Part shown: piece after piece, positions 1 through 6,550 of the stretch
Layout of the letters: every line of letters starts with the position of its first letter
How positions within the stretch are numbered: position 1 is the stretch's first letter
Assembly: GCA_963582935.1 (NCBI GenBank)
Contig: CAUZSH010000068.1
Coordinates: 1-9,032, forward strand
DNA from: CAUZSH01 sp963582935
GTDB lineage: Bacteria; Pseudomonadota; Gammaproteobacteria; Francisellales; Francisellaceae
DNA length: 9,032 nt
Direction: 5' to 3'
Made by a program: the position numbers and the translations under genes
Notes under the pieces: generated by a model
Told to the model about the DNA's origin: nothing
Database searches by the model: none
Seen by the model: the letters and a program-made list of their open reading frames with translations, nothing else

Positions 1-1660
1 AATCGGCGCGTTGTTCCCAGATATTTTCGATGGTATTGATACCAAGGTTTGCCCCAAGTGGGCGCATAAGTGTGGGGCTGATCTTATGGTTGGTAGCGGT
101 GATAAAATTTGCCCAAGAACGATGCATATAATGGGCTATTTTTTTGTCATGCTCGGTGAAAGTAATGGGCTTACCGCTGACAGTTAATGCATTATTAAAC
201 ACAAAGGGTAGTTCGGAAGCATGGCATGCAAAATCATTGCAAACATCTGTCATTCCAGCCATAACATGATTTTCTGAAACGTACTTAAAAACGTAACTAT
301 ATTTATAGGTTGAGCTTGCATTTCGCATAACCTCTCTGCTTGGACAAAGGAAAAATGCGTCAGTGAATAGGTTGCTCATGGCATCAAAGACAGATGTTTT
401 TTTAGCGCCTTTGATATATTGAGAACCTGCAGTATAACGAGGCATTTTTTTGATTTGATTCATATAACTCTTTGGAAAGAGCTTAGCTTCAATGTCTTGA
501 TATGTGAGTTTATTAATTAAAGGCAAACTAAAGATAGTGGTGGCTTTCATGAGCATTCCAACAAACAAATTAGCTTCATTTTCATTTGTTCCCATTAGAA
601 GAGGAATGGATATCCGAGTGTTAATAGGTTGGCTCTTAAGGTATTGATCATCTATATAAGGCTCAAAAGTGAGCAAATATTTTGGCTTAAATGGGATTGC
701 CAATTTGCTCGAGAGGCTATTTTGTAATTTTAACAGGGCTTGAGTTGAAAAGGTGTTTAAATCACAGTTTGATGTAAATATGTTGCAGGCATGGTCTTGA
801 TACTTGTTTCTGACAATAAGTGCATCAGCGTTGCTTTTATAAGGCGCACCGTATGGGTTGCTTTCCATTATCGCACCTGTAATATAGGATGTTGTGTCTT
901 TGTCATAGTTACTGAGGTATATACCAACTGACATCGCACCCGCACTTTCGCCCATGAGCGTGATGTTATCGGGGTTGCCGCCAAACTGTGAGATATTATT
1001 CCTAACCCACTGAATTGCAGTTTGTTGATCCATTAAGCCATAGTTCCCTGACATGTTATTTTTACCTTCTGGGTGCAAAAACCCTAGTATTCCAAGTCGG
1101 TAATTAACGGTAATAAAAACCATACCATCCTTCGCAAAATTAGCACCATCATATAAATTTTGCGAACCACTCCCCAATACGAATGCGCCGCCATGAATAA
1201 AAACAACCACGGGTAATTTTTGATGAGTTTTGATAGCAAATTTGGGTGTCCATATATTCATGTTTAGGCAATCTTCATTATCTTCAATTACCAAACCATT
1301 GGGCCCAATAGGTCGGGAAATTTTTGAGTTTTGAGGGCAAAATGGTCCATGATACTCTGCATTAGTGACGGTTAATTCATAATCGTATAAATGCGGTGGT
1401 TGCCAACGTTTTGCCTTTGCATACTCTATGCCATGGAAAGCGGCAATGTCATTTTTATCTATTCCACAGAGTCTTGTACCAGATAAATTTGAGTCTGGTT
1501 TCGTGTTTAGGCAAAAAGAATCATAGGATTTTTTAACAGGTGCAGCATTGATGGCTTCAATATCTAGAGAGGGTGTTTTTGTGGCACTACATCCTGCTAA
1601 TAAAATTATGGTCGTGCAGATAAGAAGTGTTTTTTGAGAAAATAGTTTTTTGATAGGCAT
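1..1660 (-). CDS. Lipoprotein type-B carboxylesterase (partial, 3' end outside window)
   Basis: This is a serine esterase/lipase of the alpha/beta-hydrolase fold that should hydrolyse carboxylic esters; its natural substrate is unknown. The frame stays open from the ATG at 1658-1660 to the left edge, giving about 553 residues, so only the extreme C-terminus is missing. Residues 1-24 form a lipoprotein signal with lipobox LLAGC (Cys24). Ser follows at +2, which by the usual rule points to the outer membrane. The family signature EDCLNMNIW lies near residues 128-136, the oxyanion-hole HGG at 156-158, and the nucleophile motif GESAG has Ser239. The acid is probably Glu362 in GTNENEAN and the base His480 in ACHASELPFVF. 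Triad spacing (123 and 118 residues) matches acetylcholinesterase and pNB esterase. No good Shine-Dalgarno precedes the ATG, but no other in-frame start gives the signal peptide. Family assignment is firm; substrate and physiological role are not known. Confidence 0.93.
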   Translation of the reverse strand, partial: MPIKKLFSQKTLLICTTIILLAGCSATKTPSLDIEAINAAPVKKSYDSFCLNTKPDSNLSGTRLCGIDKNDIAAFHGIEYAKAKRWQPPHLYDYELTVTNAEYHGPFCPQNSKISRPIGPNGLVIEDNEDCLNMNIWTPKFAIKTHQKLPVVVFIHGGAFVLGSGSQNLYDGANFAKDGMVFITVNYRLGILGFLHPEGKNNMSGNYGLMDQQTAIQWVRNNISQFGGNPDNITLMGESAGAMSVGIYLSNYDKDTTSYITGAIMESNPYGAPYKSNADALIVRNKYQDHACNIFTSNCDLNTFSTQALLKLQNSLSSKLAIPFKPKYLLTFEPYIDDQYLKSQPINTRISIPLLMGTNENEANLFVGMLMKATTIFSLPLINKLTYQDIEAKLFPKSYMNQIKKMPRYTAGSQYIKGAKKTSVFDAMSNLFTDAFFLCPSREVMRNASSTYKYSYVFKYVSENHVMAGMTDVCNDFACHASELPFVFNNALTVSGKPITFTEHDKKIAHYMHRSWANFITATNHKISPTLMRPLGANLGINTIENIWEQRAD

Positions 1661-1674
1661 ATGTATGGGCGGCA

Positions 1675-1765
1675 TTGGTATTTATTGGTTAACTATAACC
1701 TTAGTTTATTTTGAAAAAACAAACCAAAAATTTGGTAAAGATAAAAACTATACCAACATATGGTA
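1675..1765. promoter_or_regulatory. Cluster of TTGGT/ACCAA half-sites upstream of the esterase
   Basis: The intergenic region holds two dyads with the same half-sites. ACCAAAAATTTGGT lies at 1723-1736 and TACCA-ACATA-TGGTA at 1751-1765. In addition there are two direct TTGGT copies ten bases apart at 1675-1679 and 1685-1689. This arrangement is what operators of a dimeric repressor or activator look like. It sits directly upstream of the minus-strand esterase gene and could control that gene, or the plus-strand region to the right. No regulator gene is visible in the window, so the binding protein is unknown. The region is very AT-rich, so some of these matches could be chance. Confidence 0.35.
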
Positions 1766-1796
1766 CTATAAAAAAGAGATTAAGAAAAAATGACCT

Positions 1797-2107
1797 ATGT
1801 TGAATAACTTTTCTGATAAGCGCATGAAATACCCAATTTTAAGTGCGCTGAATTGTCGAAAAATACGTCAAAGTAATGCGAAATTAAGTTTATTTCTCAG
1901 TCGTTATCAGAAAGATTGAATTGGCGAGCTGTTAACTTAATGATCCCGGAATATGATTATGACCTCGTCCTCGATCTGGGGCCCGGTTCCGCAATGGCCG
2001 ATCTTTATGCCGCATCAGGTGCTGAAACCTCAGTTAAAGTGTTAAGTGTCGCAAATTATAAAACCATTAAGGGTGTGCGTGAAGCGCTTGAAAAAATAAT
2101 CAGGTGA
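1797..2107 (+). pseudogene. C-terminal remnant of a malonyl/acyl transferase (FabD/MdcH-like), frameshifted
   Basis: Two reading frames together resemble the end of an ACP S-malonyltransferase-type domain. Frame one (from 1797) contains MKYPILSALN and RKIRQSN, like the conserved segment before the last helix of these enzymes. Frame two (open from 1877) reads through LSERLNWRAVNLM, then DLVLDLGPGSAMADLYAASG, which is the family's 'EIGPG..L..L' block. It ends with VANYKTIKGVREALEKI, like the 'dFrtl.Gl..WL' tail of MdcH and polyketide-type acyltransferases. The frame change is near 1875-1882 and fits loss of one base. The catalytic GHSxG serine block and most of the protein are absent, and no homologous sequence is seen upstream of 1797. 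A 63-residue ORF starting at TTG 1916 could be translated but would lack any active site. FabD, MdcH or a polyketide acyltransferase are equally possible ancestors. Confidence 0.6.
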
Positions 2108-2137
2108 TAGATTGGTGGTTTTTCCATATCAATCTAT
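2107..2137. repeat. Inverted repeat overlapping the promoter of the exported-protein gene
   Basis: ATAGATTG at 2107-2114 pairs perfectly with CAATCTAT at 2130-2137. An inner TGG/CCA pair surrounds a T-rich loop. It begins at the stop codon of the transferase remnant and runs into the -10 hexamer of the next gene. No T-run follows the right arm, so a rho-independent terminator is less likely than an operator or an mRNA hairpin. Confidence 0.5.
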
Positions 2138-2140
2138 AAT
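2112..2140 (+). promoter_or_regulatory. Predicted sigma-70 promoter for the exported-protein gene
   Basis: A perfect -10 hexamer TATAAT lies at 2135-2140, with a weak -35 TTGGTG at 2112-2117 and a 17-base spacer. It lies 41 bases before the ATG at 2182. The Shine-Dalgarno-like GAGAG at 2171-2175 has a six-base spacing to that ATG. Confidence 0.45.
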
Positions 2141-2181
2141 TTAGAATATAAGATTCATAGGCTAGGATAAGAGAGACGATA

Positions 2182-2697
2182 ATGCCCATAAAATCATTCA
2201 TTAAATTATTTTACATCGCGATGCTACTATTGGTGAGTATTAGTGTAGTGCAAGCAAAATCATCAAACACGGCACCTTTTGGCCTTTCAAGCCTTCAAGG
2301 AACCTACGCATATTATAATAAGGGAGAGGATGTTGTTTCTCTTGGGGTGTGGACTTTTGATGGGAAAGGAGGTGCGACACTAAAGTTTAAATTTAGCCGA
2401 CCAAATACCAGAAATGGACGATTTGTTGTTTTCGTTTTGGGTACAGGAAGATACGATGTTGATGCAATCGGGCAAGGTGTTGTGACGCTTAAGTTTAAGG
2501 TTGAAGATAAAAAAGAAAAGGATACGTTGCATAAAGGGGTTAAATTTTACTTTGTGATTACCAAAACATCAGATGCTGCGGGAGCGACGTATCCTAAGCT
2601 TGCTATAGAAGTTGAGTCATTTATGAGTGAAGCGGGATTTAATAATCAAGCAATTTCCCCGATTTGGGTTCGGACTTCTGATTATGTTGGGCAATAA
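2182..2697 (+). CDS. Exported protein of unknown function, beta-rich
   Basis: The 171-residue product is not recognised. Residues 1-25 form a classical Sec signal peptide: Lys-containing N-region, hydrophobic core YIAMLLLVSISVV, and a probable signal peptidase I site after VQA. The mature part of about 146 residues has no cysteine and no further membrane segment. It alternates hydrophobic and polar residues in a beta-strand pattern. It contains LQGTYAYYN and VWTFDGKGGATLKFKF, followed by GTGRYDVDAIGQGVVTLKFK. That layout (G-T-Y strand, FDGKG turn, then a G-Y-x-V-x-x-x-G-x-G-x-V repeat) resembles uncharacterised periplasmic lipocalin- or beta-barrel-like proteins. The ATG has a GAGAG ribosome site and its own predicted promoter, so it appears monocistronic. 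It converges with polA with only 15 bases between the stop codons. The protein is likely periplasmic, but its role is unknown. Confidence 0.8.
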   Translation: MPIKSFIKLFYIAMLLLVSISVVQAKSSNTAPFGLSSLQGTYAYYNKGEDVVSLGVWTFDGKGGATLKFKFSRPNTRNGRFVVFVLGTGRYDVDAIGQGVVTLKFKVEDKKEKDTLHKGVKFYFVITKTSDAAGATYPKLAIEVESFMSEAGFNNQAISPIWVRTSDYVGQ

Positions 2698-2712
2698 AAT
2701 AGAAAAAAGTGA

Positions 2713-5421
2713 TTAATGCGCCTCATCCCAGTTATCGCCAACACCTACATCTACAATCAGAGGAATATCTAACTTAGCTGCCCCTTCCATTAAGGACTTT
2801 ATTTTTGGAATAGCTTGTTCAATGTAGGCGTCTTTGACTTCAAAAACCAGTTCATCATGAACCTGCATAATCATCTTCACGCGGCCCTGTGCTTCGGTTG
2901 AAATCCAATGGCCAATATCAATCATGGCGCGTTTAATAATATCCGCGGCACTGCCCTGCATGGGTGCATTAATAGCAACACGTTCTGCAGCTCGACGGAT
3001 ACCCATGTTTCTCGCTTTAATATCTGGCAAATAAAGTCGACGACCAAAAATAGTTTCCACATAGCCATCTGCAAAAGCATGAGCTTTGTTTGTCTTCATA
3101 TATTGCTGGACACCAGGATAGCGATCGAAATAAATGTCCACATAGGTCTGCGCCTCCGAGCGAGAAATATTAAGTTGCTTGGCAAGCCCAAAAGCAGACA
3201 TACCATAAATCAGTCCAAAGTTGACGGCTTTGGCTTTGCGACGCTGTTCAGTGGTGACCTCTTCAGGTGCAATGCCAAGCGTTTCAGCGGCCGTCGCAGT
3301 ATGAATGTCAGCACCTTCTTTGAATGCTTTTAAAAGGCTCGCATCTTGAGAGAGGTGCGCCATGATTCTAAGCTCGACCTGAGAGTAATCACCAGCGACT
3401 ATTTTATACCCTTCGCTGGGAATAAAGGCTTGGCGGATTTTGCGACCTGTTTCGGAGCGGATAGGGATGTTTTGGAGGTTTGGATCTGAGGAAGACAAGC
3501 GTCCTGTTACTGCAACTGCTTGGTGGTAGGAGGTATGTACTCTGCCTGTTTCTGGGTTGACCATGAGTGGAAGTTTATCGGTATAGGTAGACTTGAGTTT
3601 TGTTAGGTGGCGGTATTCCATAAGAATAGAGGGTAGTTCATAAACTTCGGCTAATTCTTTGAGCACTTCTTCTGAGGTGGAAGGGACGCCTCCAGGGGTT
3701 TTTTTCAGAGGAGGGATTTCAAGCTTTTCAAATAAGATTTCACGAAGTTGCTTGGCAGAGGAAAGGTTAAATTCTTCGCCGGCAAGCTCATAGGCTTGCT
3801 TGGCTAATATATTTATTTGAGATTCAAGCGCTTCACTTTGTTCCTGGAGGAAATCACTGTTGATTCGAACGCCAGTTCTTTCAATATGGTCAATAACCTG
3901 CATAACAGGCATTTCAACTTGTTCAAAAAGAGATTTAAGAGTTTCGATTGCTTCTATTTTTGGCCATAAATATTGGTGTAACCGTAAAGTAATATCGGCA
4001 TCTTCCGCAGCATAAAGCCCACCTATGGGAATAGATACTTGATTGAACGTCAGCTGTTTTTTACCTTTACCTGCCACTTCTTCAAATTTGGTCGTCTCAT
4101 AATTTAAATATTTTTTAGCAAGCGCATCCATGTTATGGCGAGTTGCTGCACTGTCAAATACATAAGACTCTAACATGGTGTCAAAGGCAACACCTTGAAG
4201 TGTGATACCATTTCGGGCAAGTACTTTTAGGTCATACTTGATATTCTGCCCGATTTTCTGAATAGCTGGGTTCTCCAATAGCGGTTTTAAGCGTTGAAGC
4301 GTTGCGGTAAAATCGAGTTGTTTAGGTGCATCTTCATAATTATGGGCAAGGGGTAGATAAGCGGCAATTCCAGGTTCGGTTGCAAACGAGATACCAACTA
4401 ATCTTGCTTTCATAGGGTCAATTGAGGTGGTTTCTGTGTCAATCGCAAAAAGCTTAGCTATTTCCATTTTGGCAATCCAAGTTGCAAGCTGGGTTTCAGT
4501 CGTGATGATTTCATAGTTGCTATCAATAGAGGGTGTTGGAGAAACGGTTTGAGGCGAGCTATTTGTCACTTCTGCGTGGTCTAATTGTCGAAGAAGATTT
4601 TTAAACTCATAGTGTTCGTATTCACGGCGAAGATAGTTTGTGTTTGGTGGTGTCATTTGAAGCGCATTTAATTGATAATCAAAATTCACATCACATTTAA
4701 TGGTGGCCAGTTTGTAAGAGAGTGGCAAAAATTCTAAACTTGCGCGTAAGTTTTCACCGACCTTTCCTTTCATGCTATCCGCGTTATCCATGACACCCTT
4801 GATTGTCTGGAACTCATTGAGCCACTTAGATGCGGTCTTAGGACCGACTTTAGGAACGCCTGGAATGTTGTCCGATGCGTCGCCCATTAAGGCAAGATAA
4901 TCAATAATTTGATCGGGGGTGACCCCGAATCTTTCCTGTACCATTGCTTCATCGGTCACTTTATTTTTCATTGTATCGATTAGGGTTACGTTTTGATTGA
5001 CCAATTGCGCCATATCCTTATCGCCAGTGGAAATCACCACTTCCCAACCCTCATTAGATGCATGAGTAGAAAGAGTACCAATGACATCATCTGCTTCTAC
5101 GTCTGGAATGCTAATTAGAGGGAAGCCCATTGCCTTAATAATTTTATGTAGCGGCTCGATCTGCACACGAAGTTCGTCTGCCATTTTTTTACGATTGGCT
5201 TTATATTCTGGATAAATATCATGGCGAAAGTTTTTACCTTTGGCATCAAAAACAACACAAACATGTTTGGTTGCATGTTGGTCAGGAAGCTTGCGCAGCA
5301 TATTAATCACCCCAGTAATTGCGCCTGTCGGATCACCTTTTGAGTTAGTAAGGTAAGGGAGTGCGTGAAAGGCACGAAAAAGGTAGGAAGATCCATCGAC
5401 AAGCACTAGCTTTTGGCTCAT
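2713..5421 (-). CDS. polA: DNA polymerase I
   Basis: Repair and Okazaki-fragment-processing polymerase of the cytoplasm. It removes RNA primers with its 5'-3' nuclease, fills the gap and proofreads. At 902 residues it is slightly shorter than the 928-residue E. coli enzyme. The N-terminal 5' nuclease spans about 1-290, with VDGSSYLFRAFHALP at the start, the metal-site block DVEADDVIGTL, and a helix-hairpin-helix region GDASDNIPGVPKVGPKTA. The 3'-5' exonuclease spans about 310-500 and keeps FAIDTETTSID (Asp328 and Glu330), NIKYDLKVL and AAEDADITL, so proofreading should be active. The polymerase domain carries motif A DYSQVELR (Asp678), motif B RRKAKAVNFGLIYG, and motif C QVHDELVFE (Asp856). 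The ATG at 5419-5421 gives the conserved family N-terminus. No strong Shine-Dalgarno is seen. It is divergent from the DUF4442 gene and transcribed alone. Confidence 0.98.
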   Translation of the reverse strand: MSQKLVLVDGSSYLFRAFHALPYLTNSKGDPTGAITGVINMLRKLPDQHATKHVCVVFDAKGKNFRHDIYPEYKANRKKMADELRVQIEPLHKIIKAMGFPLISIPDVEADDVIGTLSTHASNEGWEVVISTGDKDMAQLVNQNVTLIDTMKNKVTDEAMVQERFGVTPDQIIDYLALMGDASDNIPGVPKVGPKTASKWLNEFQTIKGVMDNADSMKGKVGENLRASLEFLPLSYKLATIKCDVNFDYQLNALQMTPPNTNYLRREYEHYEFKNLLRQLDHAEVTNSSPQTVSPTPSIDSNYEIITTETQLATWIAKMEIAKLFAIDTETTSIDPMKARLVGISFATEPGIAAYLPLAHNYEDAPKQLDFTATLQRLKPLLENPAIQKIGQNIKYDLKVLARNGITLQGVAFDTMLESYVFDSAATRHNMDALAKKYLNYETTKFEEVAGKGKKQLTFNQVSIPIGGLYAAEDADITLRLHQYLWPKIEAIETLKSLFEQVEMPVMQVIDHIERTGVRINSDFLQEQSEALESQINILAKQAYELAGEEFNLSSAKQLREILFEKLEIPPLKKTPGGVPSTSEEVLKELAEVYELPSILMEYRHLTKLKSTYTDKLPLMVNPETGRVHTSYHQAVAVTGRLSSSDPNLQNIPIRSETGRKIRQAFIPSEGYKIVAGDYSQVELRIMAHLSQDASLLKAFKEGADIHTATAAETLGIAPEEVTTEQRRKAKAVNFGLIYGMSAFGLAKQLNISRSEAQTYVDIYFDRYPGVQQYMKTNKAHAFADGYVETIFGRRLYLPDIKARNMGIRRAAERVAINAPMQGSAADIIKRAMIDIGHWISTEAQGRVKMIMQVHDELVFEVKDAYIEQAIPKIKSLMEGAAKLDIPLIVDVGVGDNWDEAH

Positions 5422-5453
5422 GGTTTTTATACTCAGTGTTTTATTCTAAGGGA

Positions 5454-5481
5454 TTGCGACCTATTGTAGATTCATTATACT
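5454..5481 (+). promoter_or_regulatory. Predicted promoter of the DUF4442 gene, in the divergent polA intergenic region
   Basis: TTGCGA at 5454-5459 and TATACT at 5476-5481 are separated by 16 bases on the plus strand. Transcription would begin near 5488, after the first possible ATG (5485), which supports the ATG at 5515 as the real start. On the minus strand the same spot reads TATAAT (5474-5479) and may be the polA -10 element, although no good -35 was seen for it. The two promoters would then overlap. Confidence 0.4.
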
Positions 5482-5514
5482 TAAATGTATGTAACTTCTT
5501 ATGTAGATTTAATC

Positions 5515-6099
5515 ATGAGTGCAAGCTTAATGCGGAAAATGCAATCAAAAATTACTGAGCGCTATGCCATTTCCATCGGAAAATTTATTGGCAATTTCTA
5601 CAAACCTTTTCGAGGTGCTGGGATCAAAATTAAACACATTTCCAAAGACTATCGGCATGTGGAGGTTGCCATGCCTTTAAAGTGGTCAAATCGAAATTAT
5701 GTTGGGACGCATTTTGGAGGCTCTCTATACGCAATGACCGATCCATTTTATATGTTTATGATTGTGAATAATCTGGGTAAGAACTATGTTGTGTGGGATA
5801 AGGAATCCCATATAAAGTTTATAAAGCCAGCTCGTTCAGCGGTACATGTTACATTCACCATAACCGAAGAAGAGTTAAATGAAATAAAAGCCTATGTTGC
5901 TGAGCATGGAAAGATGAATTTTGAAAAGAAAGTTGAAGTCTTAGACAAAGATGACCAGCTTATTGCGCTGGTGACAAAAGTGATTATATTGCTAAAAAAG
6001 AAGGTAAGAGTAAGGTCAGCAAATGATGGGTATCTCTCAGAGCATCAGGCTAATACTAGCGCCAATTTCAGATATGGATGCGAACCAAGCAGATTCTAA
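5515..6099 (+). CDS. DUF4442-family hotdog-fold protein (putative thioesterase-like)
   Basis: The product resembles the DUF4442 family of the hotdog-fold superfamily, whose relatives bind or hydrolyse acyl-CoA or acyl-ACP thioesters; enzymatic activity has not been shown for most members. Seen here: a lead-in helix with FYKPFRGAGIKI, a strand VEVAMPLKW, the typical block NYVGTHFGGSLYAMTDPFYM (central hotdog helix), then KESHIKFIKPA and a final strand pair ending in VTKVIILLKKK. The start at 5515 gives 194 residues and lies downstream of the predicted promoter. An in-frame ATG at 5485 would add ten residues but lies at or before the predicted transcript start. The family normally ends near the IILLKKK strand; here about 31 extra polar residues follow, and the last 77 bases overlap the acyl-CoA dehydrogenase remnant. 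The tail may come from a lost stop codon. The neighbour suggests a former acyl-CoA metabolic pair. Confidence 0.75.
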   Translation: MSASLMRKMQSKITERYAISIGKFIGNFYKPFRGAGIKIKHISKDYRHVEVAMPLKWSNRNYVGTHFGGSLYAMTDPFYMFMIVNNLGKNYVVWDKESHIKFIKPARSAVHVTFTITEEELNEIKAYVAEHGKMNFEKKVEVLDKDDQLIALVTKVIILLKKKVRVRSANDGYLSEHQANTSANFRYGCEPSRF

Positions 6100-6256
6100 T
6101 GTGTCAATGTTGAAGAAGGCACTTGCTGAAATAAATCACCAGTATCGTGGCTTATTATCTAAAGCAGCGGATGAAGAAAAAGCTGAGTTAGCACATGAGC
6201 TATACTCTAATTTAGCATATATTTCAGGCGCACTCGCTTTTTTGCAAATCCAGAAT

Positions 6257-6550
6257 AGCGGTGCAGATTCCGCTGCGAGACAGGGAGAGGCGAAGCCGAG
6301 GTCGAGTAGTCCTCAGAAGGGCTGCCTTTCGGCTCCATTGAGAGATTGTGCGTAGCGCTTCGACCTTTGGAAGCTGGAAGGTATTTCCCAGCCCGTAGAG
6401 CCATATACGCAGTACTGGCTTTCAAAAACGAGACTGTAGGCTTGTTTTTTGGAAGATCGGTACGGAGGTGGGCGTCTGAGGCAAAACCATCTGCGAGGGT
6501 AGTGATTCGATTTTGGCAGGAGCCAAAATCTTCTATGAACGACCGAGCAA
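6257..6550. mobile_element. GC-rich, hairpin-rich insert of about 0.3 kb in the dehydrogenase gene (unidentified element)
   Basis: The dehydrogenase homology stops after the AAT codon at 6254-6256 and resumes near 6551; edges are uncertain by about ten bases. By hand count, 6251-6550 has 158 G+C in 300 (53%), against 45 in 120 (about 37%) at 6601-6720. It holds a series of inverted repeats: AGCGG/CCGCT at the left edge (6257-6261, 6270-6274), AGGTCGA/TCGACCT (6299-6305, 6360-6366), GCTGG/CCAGC (6373-6377, 6388-6392), AGCCA/TGGCT (6399-6403, 6416-6420), and a perfect 9-bp GATTTTGGC/GCCAAAATC with loop AGGA near the right edge (6509-6517, 6522-6530). No transposase, no convincing terminal inverted repeats and no clear target duplication are seen. 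A non-autonomous mobile repeat is the best guess; a structured RNA gene is an alternative. Confidence 0.5.
6509..6530. repeat. Perfect 9-bp stem with 4-base loop near the right edge of the insert
   Basis: GATTTTGGC and GCCAAAATC pair without mismatch around the loop AGGA. It is the strongest hairpin in the insert and lies about 20-25 bases from its right boundary. Subterminal hairpins in this position are known from IS200/IS605-type elements and their non-autonomous derivatives. No T-run follows on the plus strand, so it is a poor terminator candidate. Confidence 0.65.

Noticed and set aside
1916..2107. 63-codon ORF as an intact small gene
   Set aside because: Its family motifs belong to the C-terminus of a much larger transferase, the start would be TTG without a ribosome site, and matching sequence lies upstream in another frame.
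2698..2712. Shared terminator between the converging exported-protein gene and polA
   Set aside because: The 15-base gap and nearby bases have T- or A-rich runs but no stable hairpin on either strand.
2908..3333. 141-codon plus-strand ORF
   Set aside because: It lies antisense to the conserved polymerase domain of polA; its composition follows from polA codons and it has no family features.
5485..5514. Upstream ATG of the DUF4442 gene
   Set aside because: It lies at or before the predicted transcription start and adds ten residues outside the family core; ATG 5515 is preferred, although neither has a good ribosome site.
5361..5558. 65-codon plus-strand ORF across the polA start
   Set aside because: It is antisense to the polA start and out of frame with the DUF4442 gene, with no protein features.
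6257..6550. Insert as a self-splicing group I or group II intron
   Set aside because: No group II domain V or GUGYG-type start and no convincing group I P3/P7 core could be found on either strand, although size and frame would permit it.
6257..6550. Insert as tmRNA, RNase P RNA, SRP RNA or an integron attC site
   Set aside because: The conserved segments of these RNAs and the attC core sites are not present.
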